A stretch of DNA of 64,000 nt from Holophagales bacterium (GCA_016716705.1 JADJVF010000010.1:1-64000), one strand, 5' to 3'. Shown: positions 33,955 through 43,249, numbered from the stretch's first letter. Numbers and translations: made by a program. The notes: generated by a model not told the origin, from the sequence alone.

Positions 33955-34515
33955 TCAAGACCTGACCCCGTTCTCGACCGCCTGGCAGAGGAGGTGGAGG
34001 ACGGCGAGGGTGACTTCCTGGACGTGGGCGGTCTCGGCGGAGGGGACGACGAGTCCGTGGTCCCACTTCGCCGCCTCGGCGGCGCCGCGCGAGCCGGTGA
34101 CGAGGATCGTGACCAGGCCACGCGCACGTGCGGCCTCGAGCGCCTTCACGACGTTCGGGCTCGTGCCGGAGGTGGAGAGGCCGAGGGCGACGTCGCCGGG
34201 GCGGCCGAGCGCCTCGACCTGCCGGGCGAAGACGTAGTCGTACGCGTAGTCGTTCGCGCAGGCGGTCAGGATCGCGCCGTCGCACGTGAGGGCGATCGAC
34301 GGGAGGCCCGGCCGGTCGTCCTTGTAGCGGACGACGAGCTCGGCGGCGAAGTGCTGCGCCTGCGTGGCGCTCCCGCCGTTGCCGAAGGCGAGGACCTTGT
34401 GCCCGTCGCGGACGGCGGCCGCCATCGCGGCCGAGGCCGCCACGAGCGAGGGCGTCATCGCGTCGCGCGCGGCGAGTGCGACCGCGGCGAGGGCCGAGAG
34501 GTGCGCGTCGATCAC
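33955..34515 (-). CDS. gmhA: phosphoheptose isomerase
   Basis: 186 residues from GTG 34515. SIS-domain isomerase converting sedoheptulose 7-phosphate to D-glycero-D-manno-heptose 7-phosphate. The family motifs are FGNGGSATQAQHFAAELVVRY, LTACANDYAYDYVFARQVEALG (active-site region) and LGLSTSGTSPNVVKAL; the C-terminus has HVQEVTLAVLHLLCQAVE. Normal length. It is the last gene of the reverse-strand run and overlaps hldE by four bases (GTGA). Confidence 0.95.
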   Translation of the reverse strand: MIDAHLSALAAVALAARDAMTPSLVAASAAMAAAVRDGHKVLAFGNGGSATQAQHFAAELVVRYKDDRPGLPSIALTCDGAILTACANDYAYDYVFARQVEALGRPGDVALGLSTSGTSPNVVKALEAARARGLVTILVTGSRGAAEAAKWDHGLVVPSAETAHVQEVTLAVLHLLCQAVENGVRS

Positions 34516-35993
34516 GAGGTCTCCTTCATCTTCGTCATCCTCGTCACCATGGAGGTCGTCGAGCGGCCGGGAAGAAGCGGGACGAGCGCGACCTCGCCGC
34601 CGTACGAGCGGACGAACGGCGCGCCGACGACGTTCTCCTCGGTGTAGTCGCCCCCCTTGACGAGGACCTGCGGCCGGATCTCGCCGATGAGCGTCTCCGG
34701 CGTGTCTTCCTCGAAGAGGACGACGAAGTCGACGGCGTCGAGGCCGCCGAGGACCTGCGCCCGGTCCGTCTCGGACAGGATCGGCCGTTCGGGCCCCTTG
34801 AGGCGCTTCACCGATGCGTCGCTGTTGAGGCCGACGACGAGGACGTCGCCGAGCTTCTTCGCCGCGCCGAGGAGCGTGACGTGCCCCGGGTGGAGGAGGT
34901 CGAAGCAGCCGTTCGTGAAGACGACGCGCCTGTGCGCGCGGCGGAGCATCTGCGCGACGGCCGCGACGTGCCCCCGCTCGAGGAGCTTCTCTGCCGGGGA
35001 GGACGTGAGGCCGTCCAGGAGGTCCGCCCAGCGGACGGAGGCGGTGCCCGTCCGGCCGACGACGACGCCGGCGGCGCGGTTGGCGACCACGGCCGCGTCG
35101 GACAGCGGGAGACCCGCCCCGAGGGCGACGCCGAGCGTCGCGAGGACGGTGTCACCGGCGCCGGTGACGTCGAAGACCTCGCGGGCGCGGGCCGCGATCC
35201 GGCGCGGCTCGCCTCCCTTCGGCAGGAGGAGCATCCCTTCCTCGGAGAGCTTCACGAGGATGGCGTCGAGGCCGAGGTCGTCGCGCAGGCGCGAGGCGAG
35301 GCGCGCGACCGTGCCGAGGTCGCGGGCGCTCTCGCCCGTGACCGTCTCGAGCTCCTTGCGGTTCGGCGTGATGCAGGTGGCGCCGCGGTAGCGGGAGTAG
35401 TCCTTCCCCTTCGGGTCGACGAGCGCGGGAACGCCGCGACGCCGCGCCTCCCCGAGGAGCGTCTCCATGACCCGCGCCGTGAGGGTTCCCTTCGAGTAGT
35501 CGGAGAGGAGCAGGACGTCGGCGGACGCGAGCGCCGCAAGGCCCGCGGCGACGAGCTCCGCCTCGGCCGCGGCCGACAGGACCGCCGGGAGCTCCTGGTC
35601 GACACGGAGGAGCTGGCGGCCGTCGGCGACCATCCGCCGCTTGACCGGGGTCGTCCGGAGCGGGTCGACGATGACGTGCTGTTCGCCGCCCGGAAGGCCG
35701 CCGAGGTGGTGCGCGATCCAGGCGCCTTCTTCCTCGGGCCCGACGGCGCCGAGCGCCACCGTCCGCGCGCCGAGCGCCGCGAGGTTCTCGACGACGTTCC
35801 CGGCCCCGCCGGCCCGGCGCGACATCGACGACAGGGCCAGGAGCGGGACCGGCGCCTCCGGCGCGACGCGCGAGACGTCCCCGAACCAGGTCTCGTCGAG
35901 CATCAGGTCGCCCACGACGACCGCCTTCACGCTCGGCGCCGCGGCCGCGAGGGCGGCGAGCTCGCGGGCTCCGGGGGGGCGGCGCGGGGTCAT
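34512..35993 (-). CDS. hldE: bifunctional heptose-7-P kinase / heptose-1-P adenylyltransferase
   Basis: 493 residues from ATG 35993. Domain I (about 1-325) is a ribokinase-type kinase: VVVGDLMLDETWFG, LSSMSRRAGGAGNVVENLAALG, and VFDVTGAGDTVLATLGVAL (catalytic Asp in GAGD). Domain II (about 345-493) is a nucleotidyltransferase: VFTNGCFDLLHPGHVTLL (HxGH), LNSDASVKRLKGPERP, VLVKGGDYTEENVVG, and PGRSTTSMV. Both activities of HldE are therefore present. It overlaps gmhA downstream and the unknown gene upstream by four bases each. Confidence 0.96.
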   Translation of the reverse strand: MTPRRPPGARELAALAAAAPSVKAVVVGDLMLDETWFGDVSRVAPEAPVPLLALSSMSRRAGGAGNVVENLAALGARTVALGAVGPEEEGAWIAHHLGGLPGGEQHVIVDPLRTTPVKRRMVADGRQLLRVDQELPAVLSAAAEAELVAAGLAALASADVLLLSDYSKGTLTARVMETLLGEARRRGVPALVDPKGKDYSRYRGATCITPNRKELETVTGESARDLGTVARLASRLRDDLGLDAILVKLSEEGMLLLPKGGEPRRIAARAREVFDVTGAGDTVLATLGVALGAGLPLSDAAVVANRAAGVVVGRTGTASVRWADLLDGLTSSPAEKLLERGHVAAVAQMLRRAHRRVVFTNGCFDLLHPGHVTLLGAAKKLGDVLVVGLNSDASVKRLKGPERPILSETDRAQVLGGLDAVDFVVLFEEDTPETLIGEIRPQVLVKGGDYTEENVVGAPFVRSYGGEVALVPLLPGRSTTSMVTRMTKMKETS

Positions 35994-36949
35994 GGCCGGT
36001 CCTCCAGCCCCAGGACGAGCGCCTGCGCCAGGAGCGGCAGGAGGATCTCGTGGTGGCCGGTGATCGCGTACGAGGCGCCGCCCGAGAGGACGGGGCGCTT
36101 GAGGACGTTCTCGTGCGGGCGGTAGTGGCGAATCATGTCGAGGTCGACGGTCGTGAAGTCCCTCACGTCGTGCCCCAGGTTGCGGGCCATCGAGAGGGCC
36201 TTCAGGAAGACCTCCGGCATGATGACGGCCGAGCCGGCGTTGATCCAGACCCCTCCGCCGCCGAGCCCGGCGATGACGCGCCGGATCGTCGTGAAGTCGC
36301 GGATCGACATCTCGCCGACGAGCGCCCCGTCCATGCCGGGATGCTGGACGAGCGTGTCGGTCCCGAGCGCGACGTGGACGGTGAGCGGGACGTCCGCCTT
36401 CGCCGCCGCGGCGAAGAGGGAGAGGTGGCGGTACGGGAGGCGCCCGCGGAGGATCGCCTCGCCGACCGCGCGTCCGTAGCCGACGCCCTTCTTCCGCCCG
36501 GCGCGCAGCGCGCGGAAGATCCCCTCGCCCGTCTCGCGGCTCATCCCGAACTCGCCCGTCTCGAGGACGGCACCGACGTCCTCGGAGGTCTTCCCGTGGA
36601 AGGCGATCTCGAAATCGTGGATGCCGCTGGCACCGTTCGTGGCGAGGGCCGTCACGAAGCCGCGCTCGACGAGGTCGATCAGGACCGGCCCCAGCCCCGT
36701 CTTCAGGACGTGGGCCCCGAAGGCGACGACGACCGGCTTGCCCTTCCGCTTCGCGGCGTGGATCGCCGCGGCGACCTTCCGGAGCGACTCGGCGGCGAGG
36801 ATCTTCGGCAGGCCGTTCCAGAAGTCGGCGAAGGAGCCGCTCGTGGAAGGCGGCGCCGCGAAGTCGCCGGTCTTCACCTTGAACGACCGCGTCGCGATCG
36901 GGTAAGTCGTCACGGTCTCGCGCGGGCGCGGGCGCTTCGGCATCGTCAT
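35990..36949 (-). CDS. conserved unknown protein inside the heptose operon
   Basis: 319 residues from ATG 36949 (a second ATG at 36943 is also possible). I do not recognise the family with confidence. Visible: KPVVVAFGAHVLKTGLGPVL, VTALATNGASGIHDFEIAF, GKTSEDVGAVLETGEFGM, HVALGTDTLVQHPGMDGALV, GGGVWINAGSAVIMPEVFLKAL and LSGGASYAITGHHEILLP. The glycine-rich alternation and the TNG(A)SGIHDFE block recall the NAD-binding fold of deoxyhypusine synthase, but this is a weak impression. No membrane segment or signal peptide. Locked between gmhB and hldE by four-base overlaps on both sides, so a function in heptose or LPS synthesis, or its control, is likely. Confidence 0.8.
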   Translation of the reverse strand: MTMPKRPRPRETVTTYPIATRSFKVKTGDFAAPPSTSGSFADFWNGLPKILAAESLRKVAAAIHAAKRKGKPVVVAFGAHVLKTGLGPVLIDLVERGFVTALATNGASGIHDFEIAFHGKTSEDVGAVLETGEFGMSRETGEGIFRALRAGRKKGVGYGRAVGEAILRGRLPYRHLSLFAAAAKADVPLTVHVALGTDTLVQHPGMDGALVGEMSIRDFTTIRRVIAGLGGGGVWINAGSAVIMPEVFLKALSMARNLGHDVRDFTTVDLDMIRHYRPHENVLKRPVLSGGASYAITGHHEILLPLLAQALVLGLEDRP

Positions 36950-37542
36950 CGCGTTCTCCCTTCCGCCGCGGCCCTCAGCTTCCGAAGGCCATCGGCGAGC
37001 CCGCCGGCCAGGATCACGCGCGCCCCGCCCTTTTCCCGCACAACCGCGCGCTGCTCGCGCCCGTGGCCGGAGAGGAGGTGGACGGCGAGGGCGCCGAGCG
37101 AGAGCCCCGCGCCGACGTCGTCCCACTTGTCCCCGACGACGGCCGAGCGCGCGGCCGAGAGGGAGTGACGCCGGAGCGCCCGCCGGTGGAGGAGGGTCCC
37201 CGGCTTGCGGCAGCGACAGGCGACCGCGTACTCCTTCACCTTCCCCTCGGGGTGGTGCGGGCAGACGAGCCAGCCGGCGATCGGGACGCCGCGGGCGGCC
37301 AGCCGCCGCTCCACCTCGGCGTTCACCGCGTTCACCTCGTCCCAGCGCGTCAGCCCGCGCGCGACGCCCGACTGGTTCGTCACGACGAAGAGCTTCGTCC
37401 CCTCCGCCGCGAAGCGCGCCAGGAGCGCCGGCGCGCCCGGCGCGAGGCGGACCCCCTTCGGGTCGGCGAGAAAGCCCCGCTCGGCGATGAGGGTCCCGTC
37501 GCGGTCGAGGAAGAGGGCGTCGAGGAGCGGGCGGCGCCTCAC
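36946..37542 (-). CDS. gmhB: D-glycero-beta-D-manno-heptose-1,7-bisphosphate 7-phosphatase
   Basis: 198 residues from GTG 37542. HAD phosphatase: motif I LDALFLDRDGTLIAE, motif II VVTNQSGVARGL, zinc-finger insert CPHHPEGKVKEYAVACRCRKPG (the C, H, C, C ligand set of the GmhB/HisB-N class) and motif IV SAVVGDKWDDVGAGLSLG. It overlaps the tlpA-like gene by four bases. It removes the 7-phosphate between the two HldE steps. No hldD epimerase is in the window. Confidence 0.93.
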   Translation of the reverse strand: MRRRPLLDALFLDRDGTLIAERGFLADPKGVRLAPGAPALLARFAAEGTKLFVVTNQSGVARGLTRWDEVNAVNAEVERRLAARGVPIAGWLVCPHHPEGKVKEYAVACRCRKPGTLLHRRALRRHSLSAARSAVVGDKWDDVGAGLSLGALAVHLLSGHGREQRAVVREKGGARVILAGGLADGLRKLRAAAEGRTR

Positions 37543-38078
37543 TTCGCGCCGACGGCCTTCCGGATCGCCTCCGTGAACGAGGCCTCGGTCTGGAGGCCCG
37601 GGAGGCGGGTCGCGATCTTCCCGTCGCGCCCGTAGACCAGGGTGTACGGGAGCGAGCCGTCCCACGTCGGGTCGACGGTGTCGATGAAGTCCTGCGGGTC
37701 ACGCGTCTTCGCGAGCCAGGAGACGAACGGGACCTTCTTCTCCTTGAGGAACTTCGGCACCTGCGCGGGCCCCGTCTTCTGCGAGTCGAGGGAGACGAGG
37801 ACGACGGCGAGGTCCCTGGCGGGGAACTTCTTCGCCGCCGCGACGAGGTGCGGCATCTCCTCGCGGCACGGCTCGCACCACGTCGCCCAGAAGTTGACGA
37901 GGAGGACCCGCCCCTTGCGCCCCGCCACGATCCGGCTCCGGTAGTCCTCCGGCTTCAGGTGCTTCACCGGCTCGGCGGCGGCGGGAGCCCCTTCGAGGAG
38001 GAGTGCCACGAGGAGAAGGGGCACGAGGAAGGCGGCGAACGTCCTCCTCGCGCGCGCGGGGGTCCGCGAAGGGTTCAC
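37539..38078 (-). CDS. TlpA/ResA-type thiol-disulfide oxidoreductase
   Basis: 179 residues from GTG 38078. Signal peptide (FAAFLVPLLLVALLLEGAPAAA), then a thioredoxin-fold redoxin domain: VLLVNFWATWCEPCREEMPHLV (WCEPC active site), VVLVSLDSQKTG, VPFVSWLAKTRD and the cis-proline region GSLPYTLVYGRDGKI. A periplasmic reductant, of the kind used in cytochrome c maturation or protein repair. It follows a second redoxin gene by two bases. Confidence 0.92.
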   Translation of the reverse strand: MNPSRTPARARRTFAAFLVPLLLVALLLEGAPAAAEPVKHLKPEDYRSRIVAGRKGRVLLVNFWATWCEPCREEMPHLVAAAKKFPARDLAVVLVSLDSQKTGPAQVPKFLKEKKVPFVSWLAKTRDPQDFIDTVDPTWDGSLPYTLVYGRDGKIATRLPGLQTEASFTEAIRKAVGAK

Positions 38079-38080
38079 GT

Positions 38081-38685
38081 TCAGATGCGCTTGATCGAGC
38101 AGCCGAAGGCCTTCGTCTCGGCCGCAGGGACCGGCTTGCCCGCGAGGATGGCCTCGAGGGCGTTCCTCAGGTCGGGCGACTTCACGTTCTTCGGGTCCTC
38201 GTGCGTCTCGTCGATCCGCCCCCGGTAGAGCAGCGTCCCCTTCGGGTCGAGGACGTAGACCTCGGGCGTCTTCCGGGCGTCGTAGAGGTCGGCGACCTTG
38301 TTCCCCTCGTCCTTCAGGACCGGGAACGCGAAGCCGTTCTTCTTCGCGTCCTCGGCGACCTCGGCCGCGGGCTCCGTCTTGTTGCTGTTGATCGTGACGA
38401 AGGTGACGCCCTTGCCGGCGTACTCCTTCCCCATGTCCGCGACGCGCCCCTTGTACCCGATGGCGTAGGGGCACTTCGTCGCGTCGAAGACGACGACGAC
38501 CGCCTTGCTCTTCGCCAGGAGGTCCTTCAGCGCCACGGGCGCTCCGCCGGCCGCGGGGGGAAGGGTGAAGTCGGGGCGACGGCGCCGATCTTCGGCGCCT
38601 CGGGCTTCTGCGCCGGCGCGGGAGCCGCGAGGGCGAGCGCCGTTGCTGCGGCGAGGGCGGCGAGGGCGAGGCGGGGGATCTTCAT
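38081..38685 (-). CDS. peroxiredoxin-like / thioredoxin-fold exported protein (one frameshift)
   Basis: About 201 residues from ATG 38685. Signal peptide (LALAALAAATALALAAPAPA), then KIGAVAP and, after a missing C in a CCCC run near 38568, DFTLPPAAGGAPVALKDLLAKS. The core is AVVVVFDATKCPYAIGY, GVTFVTINSNK, FPVLKDEGNKVADLYDARKTPEVYVLD and LLYRGRIDE, as in AhpC/TSA-related proteins of the 'redoxin' group. The first cysteine (TKCPYA) lies where the active site is expected, but the second Cys of a CxxC is missing. It overlaps purL by four bases. Confidence 0.85.
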
Positions 38686-40904
38686 GCGGTCGTCTCCATC
38701 ATTCTCTCGAAGGCCTCCTCGGAGGCCTGCCTGAGAGTCGAAACGGAAACGTCGAGGACGGCATTCCCGCTCACTCTCACCCGGAGGACGTCCTTCGTCA
38801 CGCGTCCGAGGAAGGCCGTCGGGACCCCGTGCCGCCGGGCCGCCTCGAGCACGATCTTCTCGTTGCCCGGAGGGAAGGAGACGACGACGCGCGGCGTGGA
38901 CTGGGAGAAGAGGTAGACCGTCGGCAGGAGCGCCGTCTCGACGTTCAGGTCGGCCCCGAGCCCGTTCGGGATGCACGCCTCGGCGAGCGCGACGCCGAGG
39001 CCGCCGTCGGAGACGTCGTGCGCCGAGGAGAGGAGCCCGTCGGTCGCCAGGTCGCACAGGAGGTCGACGAGGGAGCGGACGCCGAGGAGGTCGAGGCGTG
39101 GGCAGGGCCCCTCGTCGCGGCCGAGGACGGTGGCGAGGTACTCGCTTCGACCCAGCTCGTCGCGGGTTTCGCCGAAGAGGGCGACGACGTCGTGCTCGGC
39201 CGCAAAGGCGTGCGGGACTGCGCGCGCGACGTCCTCGAGGAGGCCCACCATCCCGACGGTGGGCGTCGGGAGGATCGACTCGCCGTCGGTCTCGTTGTAG
39301 AGCGAGACGTTTCCCGAGACGACGGGCGTCTCGAGGGCGCGGCAGGCGAGGGAGAGCCCCTTCACCGCCGCGGCGAGCTGGCCCATGATCTCGGGCCGCT
39401 CGGGGTTGCCGAAGTTGAGGCAGTCGGTGATGGCGAGCGGTCGCGCGCCCGTGCAGGCGACGTTCAGCGCCGCTTCGGCCACGGCGTGCGCGGCCCCGCG
39501 CATCGGGTCGGCGAAGCAGTAGCGGGGGTTGACGTCGGCCGTGAGGGCGAGGCCCTTCTTCGTCCCCTTCACGCGCAGGACGGCCGCGTCTCCCGGCGGT
39601 CCGATCACCGTGTTCGTCCTCACGCTCCGGTCGTACTGGCGCCAGATCCAGGCCTTGCTGCAGAGGTTCGGAGAGGCGAGGAGGACGAGGAGGGCCGTCT
39701 TCTCGTCGGGCGCGCCGGAGAGGTCGACCGCCCCTTCGATCGGCGCGAGCGGCTCGGCGAGCGTCCAGGGACGGCGGTAGACGGGCGCCTCGTCGACGAG
39801 CGGCGCGACGGGGAGGTCGGCGACGACCTCGCCGTGCCAGTGGAGGACCATCCGCGGCTCGCCCGTCACCTCGCCGATCTCGGCGACGTCGAGGCCCCAC
39901 TTCTCGAAGACCTCGATGACCTCGCGCTCGCGCCCCTTCTTCGTGACGAGGAGCATCCGCTCCTGCGACTCGGAGAGCATCAGCTCGTAGGGCGTCATCC
40001 CGGCCTCGCGCATCGGGACCCGGTCGAGGTCGAGGCGCATGCCGACGTCGCCGCGCGCGCACATCTCGAAGGAGGACGACGTGAGACCCGCGGCCCCCAT
40101 GTCCTGGATGGCGACGACGGCGTCTCCCTCGAGCACCTCGAGGACCGCCTCGAGGAGGAGCTTCTCGGCGAACGGGTCGCCGACCTGGACCGTGGGGCGG
40201 CGCTTGGCCTTCTCGTCGTCGAAGACGTCGGACGCCATCGACGCGCCGTGGATGCCGTCCCGGCCCGTCTTCGAGCCGGCGTAGAGGACCGGGTTGCCGA
40301 TCCCCGAGGCCTTCGCCTTGAAGATCCTGTCGTGGCGGACGAGGCCGACCGCCATGACGTTGACGAGGATGTTCCCGTTGTACGAGGGGTGGAAGAACGT
40401 CGACCCGCCGACGGTCGGGATGCCGATGCAGTTGCCGTAGCCGCCGACGCCGCGGACGACGCCGTCGATGAGGCCGTGCATCCGCGGCGCTTTCGGATCG
40501 CCGAAGAAGAGCGGGTCGAGGACGGCGATCGGGCGCGCGCCCATCGTGAAGATGTCGCGCAGGATGCCGCCGACCCCCGTCGCCGCCCCCTGGTAGGGCT
40601 CGATGAACGACGGGTGGTTGTGCGACTCCATCTTGAAGACGACCGCGAGGCCGTCGCCGATGTCGACCGCCCCCGCGTTCTCGCCCGGCCCCTGGACGAC
40701 GCGCTTTCCCGTCGTCGGGAGCTCGCGGAGGAAGACCTTCGACGACTTGTAGGAGCAGTGCTCGCTCCAGAGGGCCGAGAAGATGCCGAGCTCGACGAGG
40801 TTCGGCTCGCGCCCGAGGGCCGCGAGGATCCGGTCGTACTCCTCGCGGGTCAGCTTGTGCTCGGCGAGGAGCGCGGGGGTGATCGTCGGGGAAGTGGATC
40901 CCAT
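38682..40904 (-). CDS. purL: phosphoribosylformylglycinamidine synthase subunit PurL
   Basis: 740 residues from ATG 40904, the length of the short (class II) PurL that works with PurQ and PurS. Features: LWSEHCSYKSSKVFLREL, VVFKMESHNHPSFIEPYQGAATGVGGI, IDGVVRGVGGYGNCIGIPTVGG, IQDMGAAGLTSSSFEM, and in the second half DGLLSSAHDVSDGGLGVALAE. De novo purine synthesis. First gene of the reverse-strand run that goes on to the redoxins and heptose genes. A TAAACT box lies eight bases upstream of its start. Confidence 0.97.
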   Translation of the reverse strand: MGSTSPTITPALLAEHKLTREEYDRILAALGREPNLVELGIFSALWSEHCSYKSSKVFLRELPTTGKRVVQGPGENAGAVDIGDGLAVVFKMESHNHPSFIEPYQGAATGVGGILRDIFTMGARPIAVLDPLFFGDPKAPRMHGLIDGVVRGVGGYGNCIGIPTVGGSTFFHPSYNGNILVNVMAVGLVRHDRIFKAKASGIGNPVLYAGSKTGRDGIHGASMASDVFDDEKAKRRPTVQVGDPFAEKLLLEAVLEVLEGDAVVAIQDMGAAGLTSSSFEMCARGDVGMRLDLDRVPMREAGMTPYELMLSESQERMLLVTKKGREREVIEVFEKWGLDVAEIGEVTGEPRMVLHWHGEVVADLPVAPLVDEAPVYRRPWTLAEPLAPIEGAVDLSGAPDEKTALLVLLASPNLCSKAWIWRQYDRSVRTNTVIGPPGDAAVLRVKGTKKGLALTADVNPRYCFADPMRGAAHAVAEAALNVACTGARPLAITDCLNFGNPERPEIMGQLAAAVKGLSLACRALETPVVSGNVSLYNETDGESILPTPTVGMVGLLEDVARAVPHAFAAEHDVVALFGETRDELGRSEYLATVLGRDEGPCPRLDLLGVRSLVDLLCDLATDGLLSSAHDVSDGGLGVALAEACIPNGLGADLNVETALLPTVYLFSQSTPRVVVSFPPGNEKIVLEAARRHGVPTAFLGRVTKDVLRVRVSGNAVLDVSVSTLRQASEEAFERMMETTA

Positions 40905-40912
40905 GGCGCAGG

Positions 40913-40918
40913 AGTTTA
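40913..40918 (-). promoter_or_regulatory. TAAACT box 8 bases before the purL start
   Basis: TAAACT on the reverse strand, eight bases before ATG 40904. It is paired with a divergent TAACCT box at 40948. Suggests a leaderless purL transcript that runs on into the redoxin and heptose genes. Confidence 0.4.
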
Positions 40919-40947
40919 CCCGCGCACTCCGGCGGGGCCCGCGAGGG

Positions 40948-40953
40948 TAACCT
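40948..40953 (+). promoter_or_regulatory. TAACCT box 7 bases before the aminotransferase start
   Basis: TAACCT, then seven bases, then ATG 40961. Divergent from the purL box in a 56-base gap, with no ribosome-binding site between box and start. Confidence 0.35.
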
Positions 40954-40960
40954 CCGCGGG

Positions 40961-42157
40961 ATGTTCTCGACGAGGACCCCCGCGCCTGGCGCCCGAAACC
41001 GGCTGACGACGGCGCTCGACGCCCATCCCCGCCCCGTCCTCGACCTGACGGCCACGAATCCGACGACGGCGGGGCTTCCCGTCGATCCCTCGCCGGCCCT
41101 GGCCCTCCTCGCCGACGGGAGGGGCGGCGTCTACTCCCCCGACCCCTGCGGGCTCCTCTCCGCACGGGAAGCGGTCTCGTCGTACTACGCCGGACGGGGC
41201 GTCGACGCCGGCCCCGGACGGATCGTCCTGACGGCCTCCTCGAGCGAGGCCTACGGCTGGCTCTTCAAGCTCCTCGCCGCGCCGGGAGACGCCATCCTCG
41301 TGCCGGCTCCGAGCTACCCGCTCCTCGACGCCCTGGCGGGGCTCGAGGGGGTCGAGCTCGTCCGGTACCGCCTTCCCTCCGAGGATCGCTGGGCCGTCCA
41401 CGCGAGCCTGGTCGAGGACGCGGCCGACCGCGTCGCGGCGTCCGGCCGGCGCGTCGCCGCGGTGGTCGTCGTGAACCCGAACAACCCCACCGGCACCTCG
41501 ATCTCCCGCGCCGAGCTCGGCGCGCTCTCGTCGCTGGCCGCGCGGAGGGGCTTCGCGATCGTCTCCGACGAGGTCTTCCTCGACTACCGCTTCGAGGACC
41601 GTCCCGGCGACGTGCGCGTCGCCGCGGCCGAGACGCAGGCTGCGGGTGAGGCGCTCGTCTTCTCCCTCGGCGGACTCTCGAAGTCGGCCCTTCTGCCGCA
41701 GCTGAAGCTCGGGTGGATCGTCGCCAGCGGACCCTCCCCGCTCCTCGCCGAAGCGCTCGAGCGGCTGGAATGGATCGCCGACTCGTATCTCTCCGTCGCC
41801 TCCCCCGTCCAGCTCGCGCTCCCGGGGCTCCTGGCGTGGGGCGACGCGGCGGCCGGCGCGCTTCGCGCCCGTCTCCTCTCGAACCATGCGACGCTCGTCG
41901 AGGGGCTCTCCGCGCTTCCCGAAGTGACGGTCACGCCGCTTTCGGCCGGGTGGTCCGCGGTACTCCGGCTTCCGGCAGTCGAGGCCGAGGAAGGGCTCGT
42001 TCTCCGCCTCCTGGCGCAGGAGGACCTCCTCGTCCACCCCGGCTACTTCTTCGACTTCCCCCGCGAGGCGTTCCTCGTCCTCTCGCTCCTGCCGGAAGAG
42101 GCGACGTTCCGCGAAGGGACGGCGCGCCTCGTGCGCGGGCTCTTCGCCCGGCGCTGA
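40961..42157 (+). CDS. class I/II PLP-dependent aminotransferase
   Basis: 398 residues. Fold-type I aminotransferase: LTATNPTTAGLP near the N-terminus, VLTASSSEAYGWLFKLL, PAPSYPLLDALA, VVVVNPNNPTGTSIS, AIVSDEVFLDYRF (Asp that binds the pyridine nitrogen) and GGLSKSALLPQLKLGW (lysine for the Schiff base). The arginine that binds the substrate carboxylate is expected near the C-terminus. It resembles alanine/aspartate-type aminotransferases; the substrate is not clear. Stands alone, with a leaderless-type promoter. Confidence 0.9.
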   Translation: MFSTRTPAPGARNRLTTALDAHPRPVLDLTATNPTTAGLPVDPSPALALLADGRGGVYSPDPCGLLSAREAVSSYYAGRGVDAGPGRIVLTASSSEAYGWLFKLLAAPGDAILVPAPSYPLLDALAGLEGVELVRYRLPSEDRWAVHASLVEDAADRVAASGRRVAAVVVVNPNNPTGTSISRAELGALSSLAARRGFAIVSDEVFLDYRFEDRPGDVRVAAAETQAAGEALVFSLGGLSKSALLPQLKLGWIVASGPSPLLAEALERLEWIADSYLSVASPVQLALPGLLAWGDAAAGALRARLLSNHATLVEGLSALPEVTVTPLSAGWSAVLRLPAVEAEEGLVLRLLAQEDLLVHPGYFFDFPREAFLVLSLLPEEATFREGTARLVRGLFARR

Positions 42158-42207
42158 GCCGCCCGGAGCAGGTCCGGACGCGGCGCCACTTCGGCGTCCG
42201 TTCGGCG

Positions 42208-43249
42208 TCACTTCGGCTTCGGCTTCGGCGCGGCGCCCTTGCCCTTCGGAGCCTTCGTCGGCGCGGGCGTCGGCGCGGGCGCCCGCGGCAGGACGAGGAG
42301 CGCGAGCGTCGAGCGCTGCACTTCCCAGTCCGCCTTCTTCCAGATCTCCCCGCGCGCCCGGTCCGCCTTGCCGGTGCGGCGGACGGCGGCCACGGCGAGG
42401 AGGAGCCGCCCCTCGCTTTCGAGGGGGAACGACACCACTCCCTGCGTGTCGGCGTGGAGGGCGGCGGGTGCCTCGGTTCCCGGCACATAGGCCCGGACGA
42501 CCGCACCCGGAGCGGGCTTGCCGTCGAGGAGGACCGAGGCCGGGAGAGTCGTCCCCGCCCGGAGCGGGAGGGGCGGGACCCCCGCGACGATCTCGAAAGG
42601 CAGCCCGAGCGGCTCGTCCGTCCCCGCGGCCGGGTCGACCGGCGCGGCCGCGCGCGGCGGCGCCAGGACGCCCGCGAACGCGCGTGCGCTCTCCACCGCG
42701 ACGACCCTCGCCGCCTTCTTCGTCTCCTTCTTCTTCGTCCTCTCGGCAAGGGCCGCCGTGGCCCCCGTGTCCCTCAGAAACGCCTCGAACTCCGCGGCCT
42801 CCACGGTTCGCGCTTCGGGCGCGAGGAGGATCCCGAGCGTCGCGAGGCCCTGCCCCGCCCAGGTCGCCTCGAGGCGGGTCACGGCACCGTCGGCCTTCGC
42901 GGATGTGAGCGGCATGGGGCGCCCCTCGCCGAGCCTCACGAACGACCTCTCGATCCTCTCCGGGGCGACCGCACTTCCCGGCTCCGGAAAGCGCGCTCCC
43001 GTCGTCAGCTCGACGAAGGAGCTCTCGCCCGAGAGCGTGGTCGGGAACGGCAGGGGCCGGCGGCGCCGGCGGGCGGCCCGGGCGGGCTCCCCGGCGGACC
43101 GGCGGAGCGGCCTTCACGACGCTCTGCGGCAGGACGGGGCGGAGCCACGTTTCGGCGGCCGAACCCGGCGCTGCAGAGGTGGCGAGCACCATCGCGATCG
43201 CGAGTCCGGCCCTCGTGCGGACCGCTCCGCTCCTGACCCTCTCCGTCAT
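42208..43249 (-). CDS. DUF4198-like exported protein (one frameshift)
   Basis: About 346 residues from ATG 43249. Signal peptide (LAIAMVLATSAAPGSAA) followed by ETWLRPVLPQSVVKAAPP. The frame shifts near 43060, after which PLPFPTTLSGESSFVELTTGA, FPEPGSAVAPERIERSFVRLG, ARTVEAAEFEAFLRDTG and LRAGTTLPASVLLDGKPAPGAVV read as a DUF4198-type periplasmic protein with a Greek-key domain that uses DGKP and VVR. The C-terminus is a Pro/Lys-rich tail. Such proteins often sit with metal or outer-membrane uptake genes, but none is adjacent here except the TamB-BamA fusion gene on the opposite strand. Confidence 0.65.
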
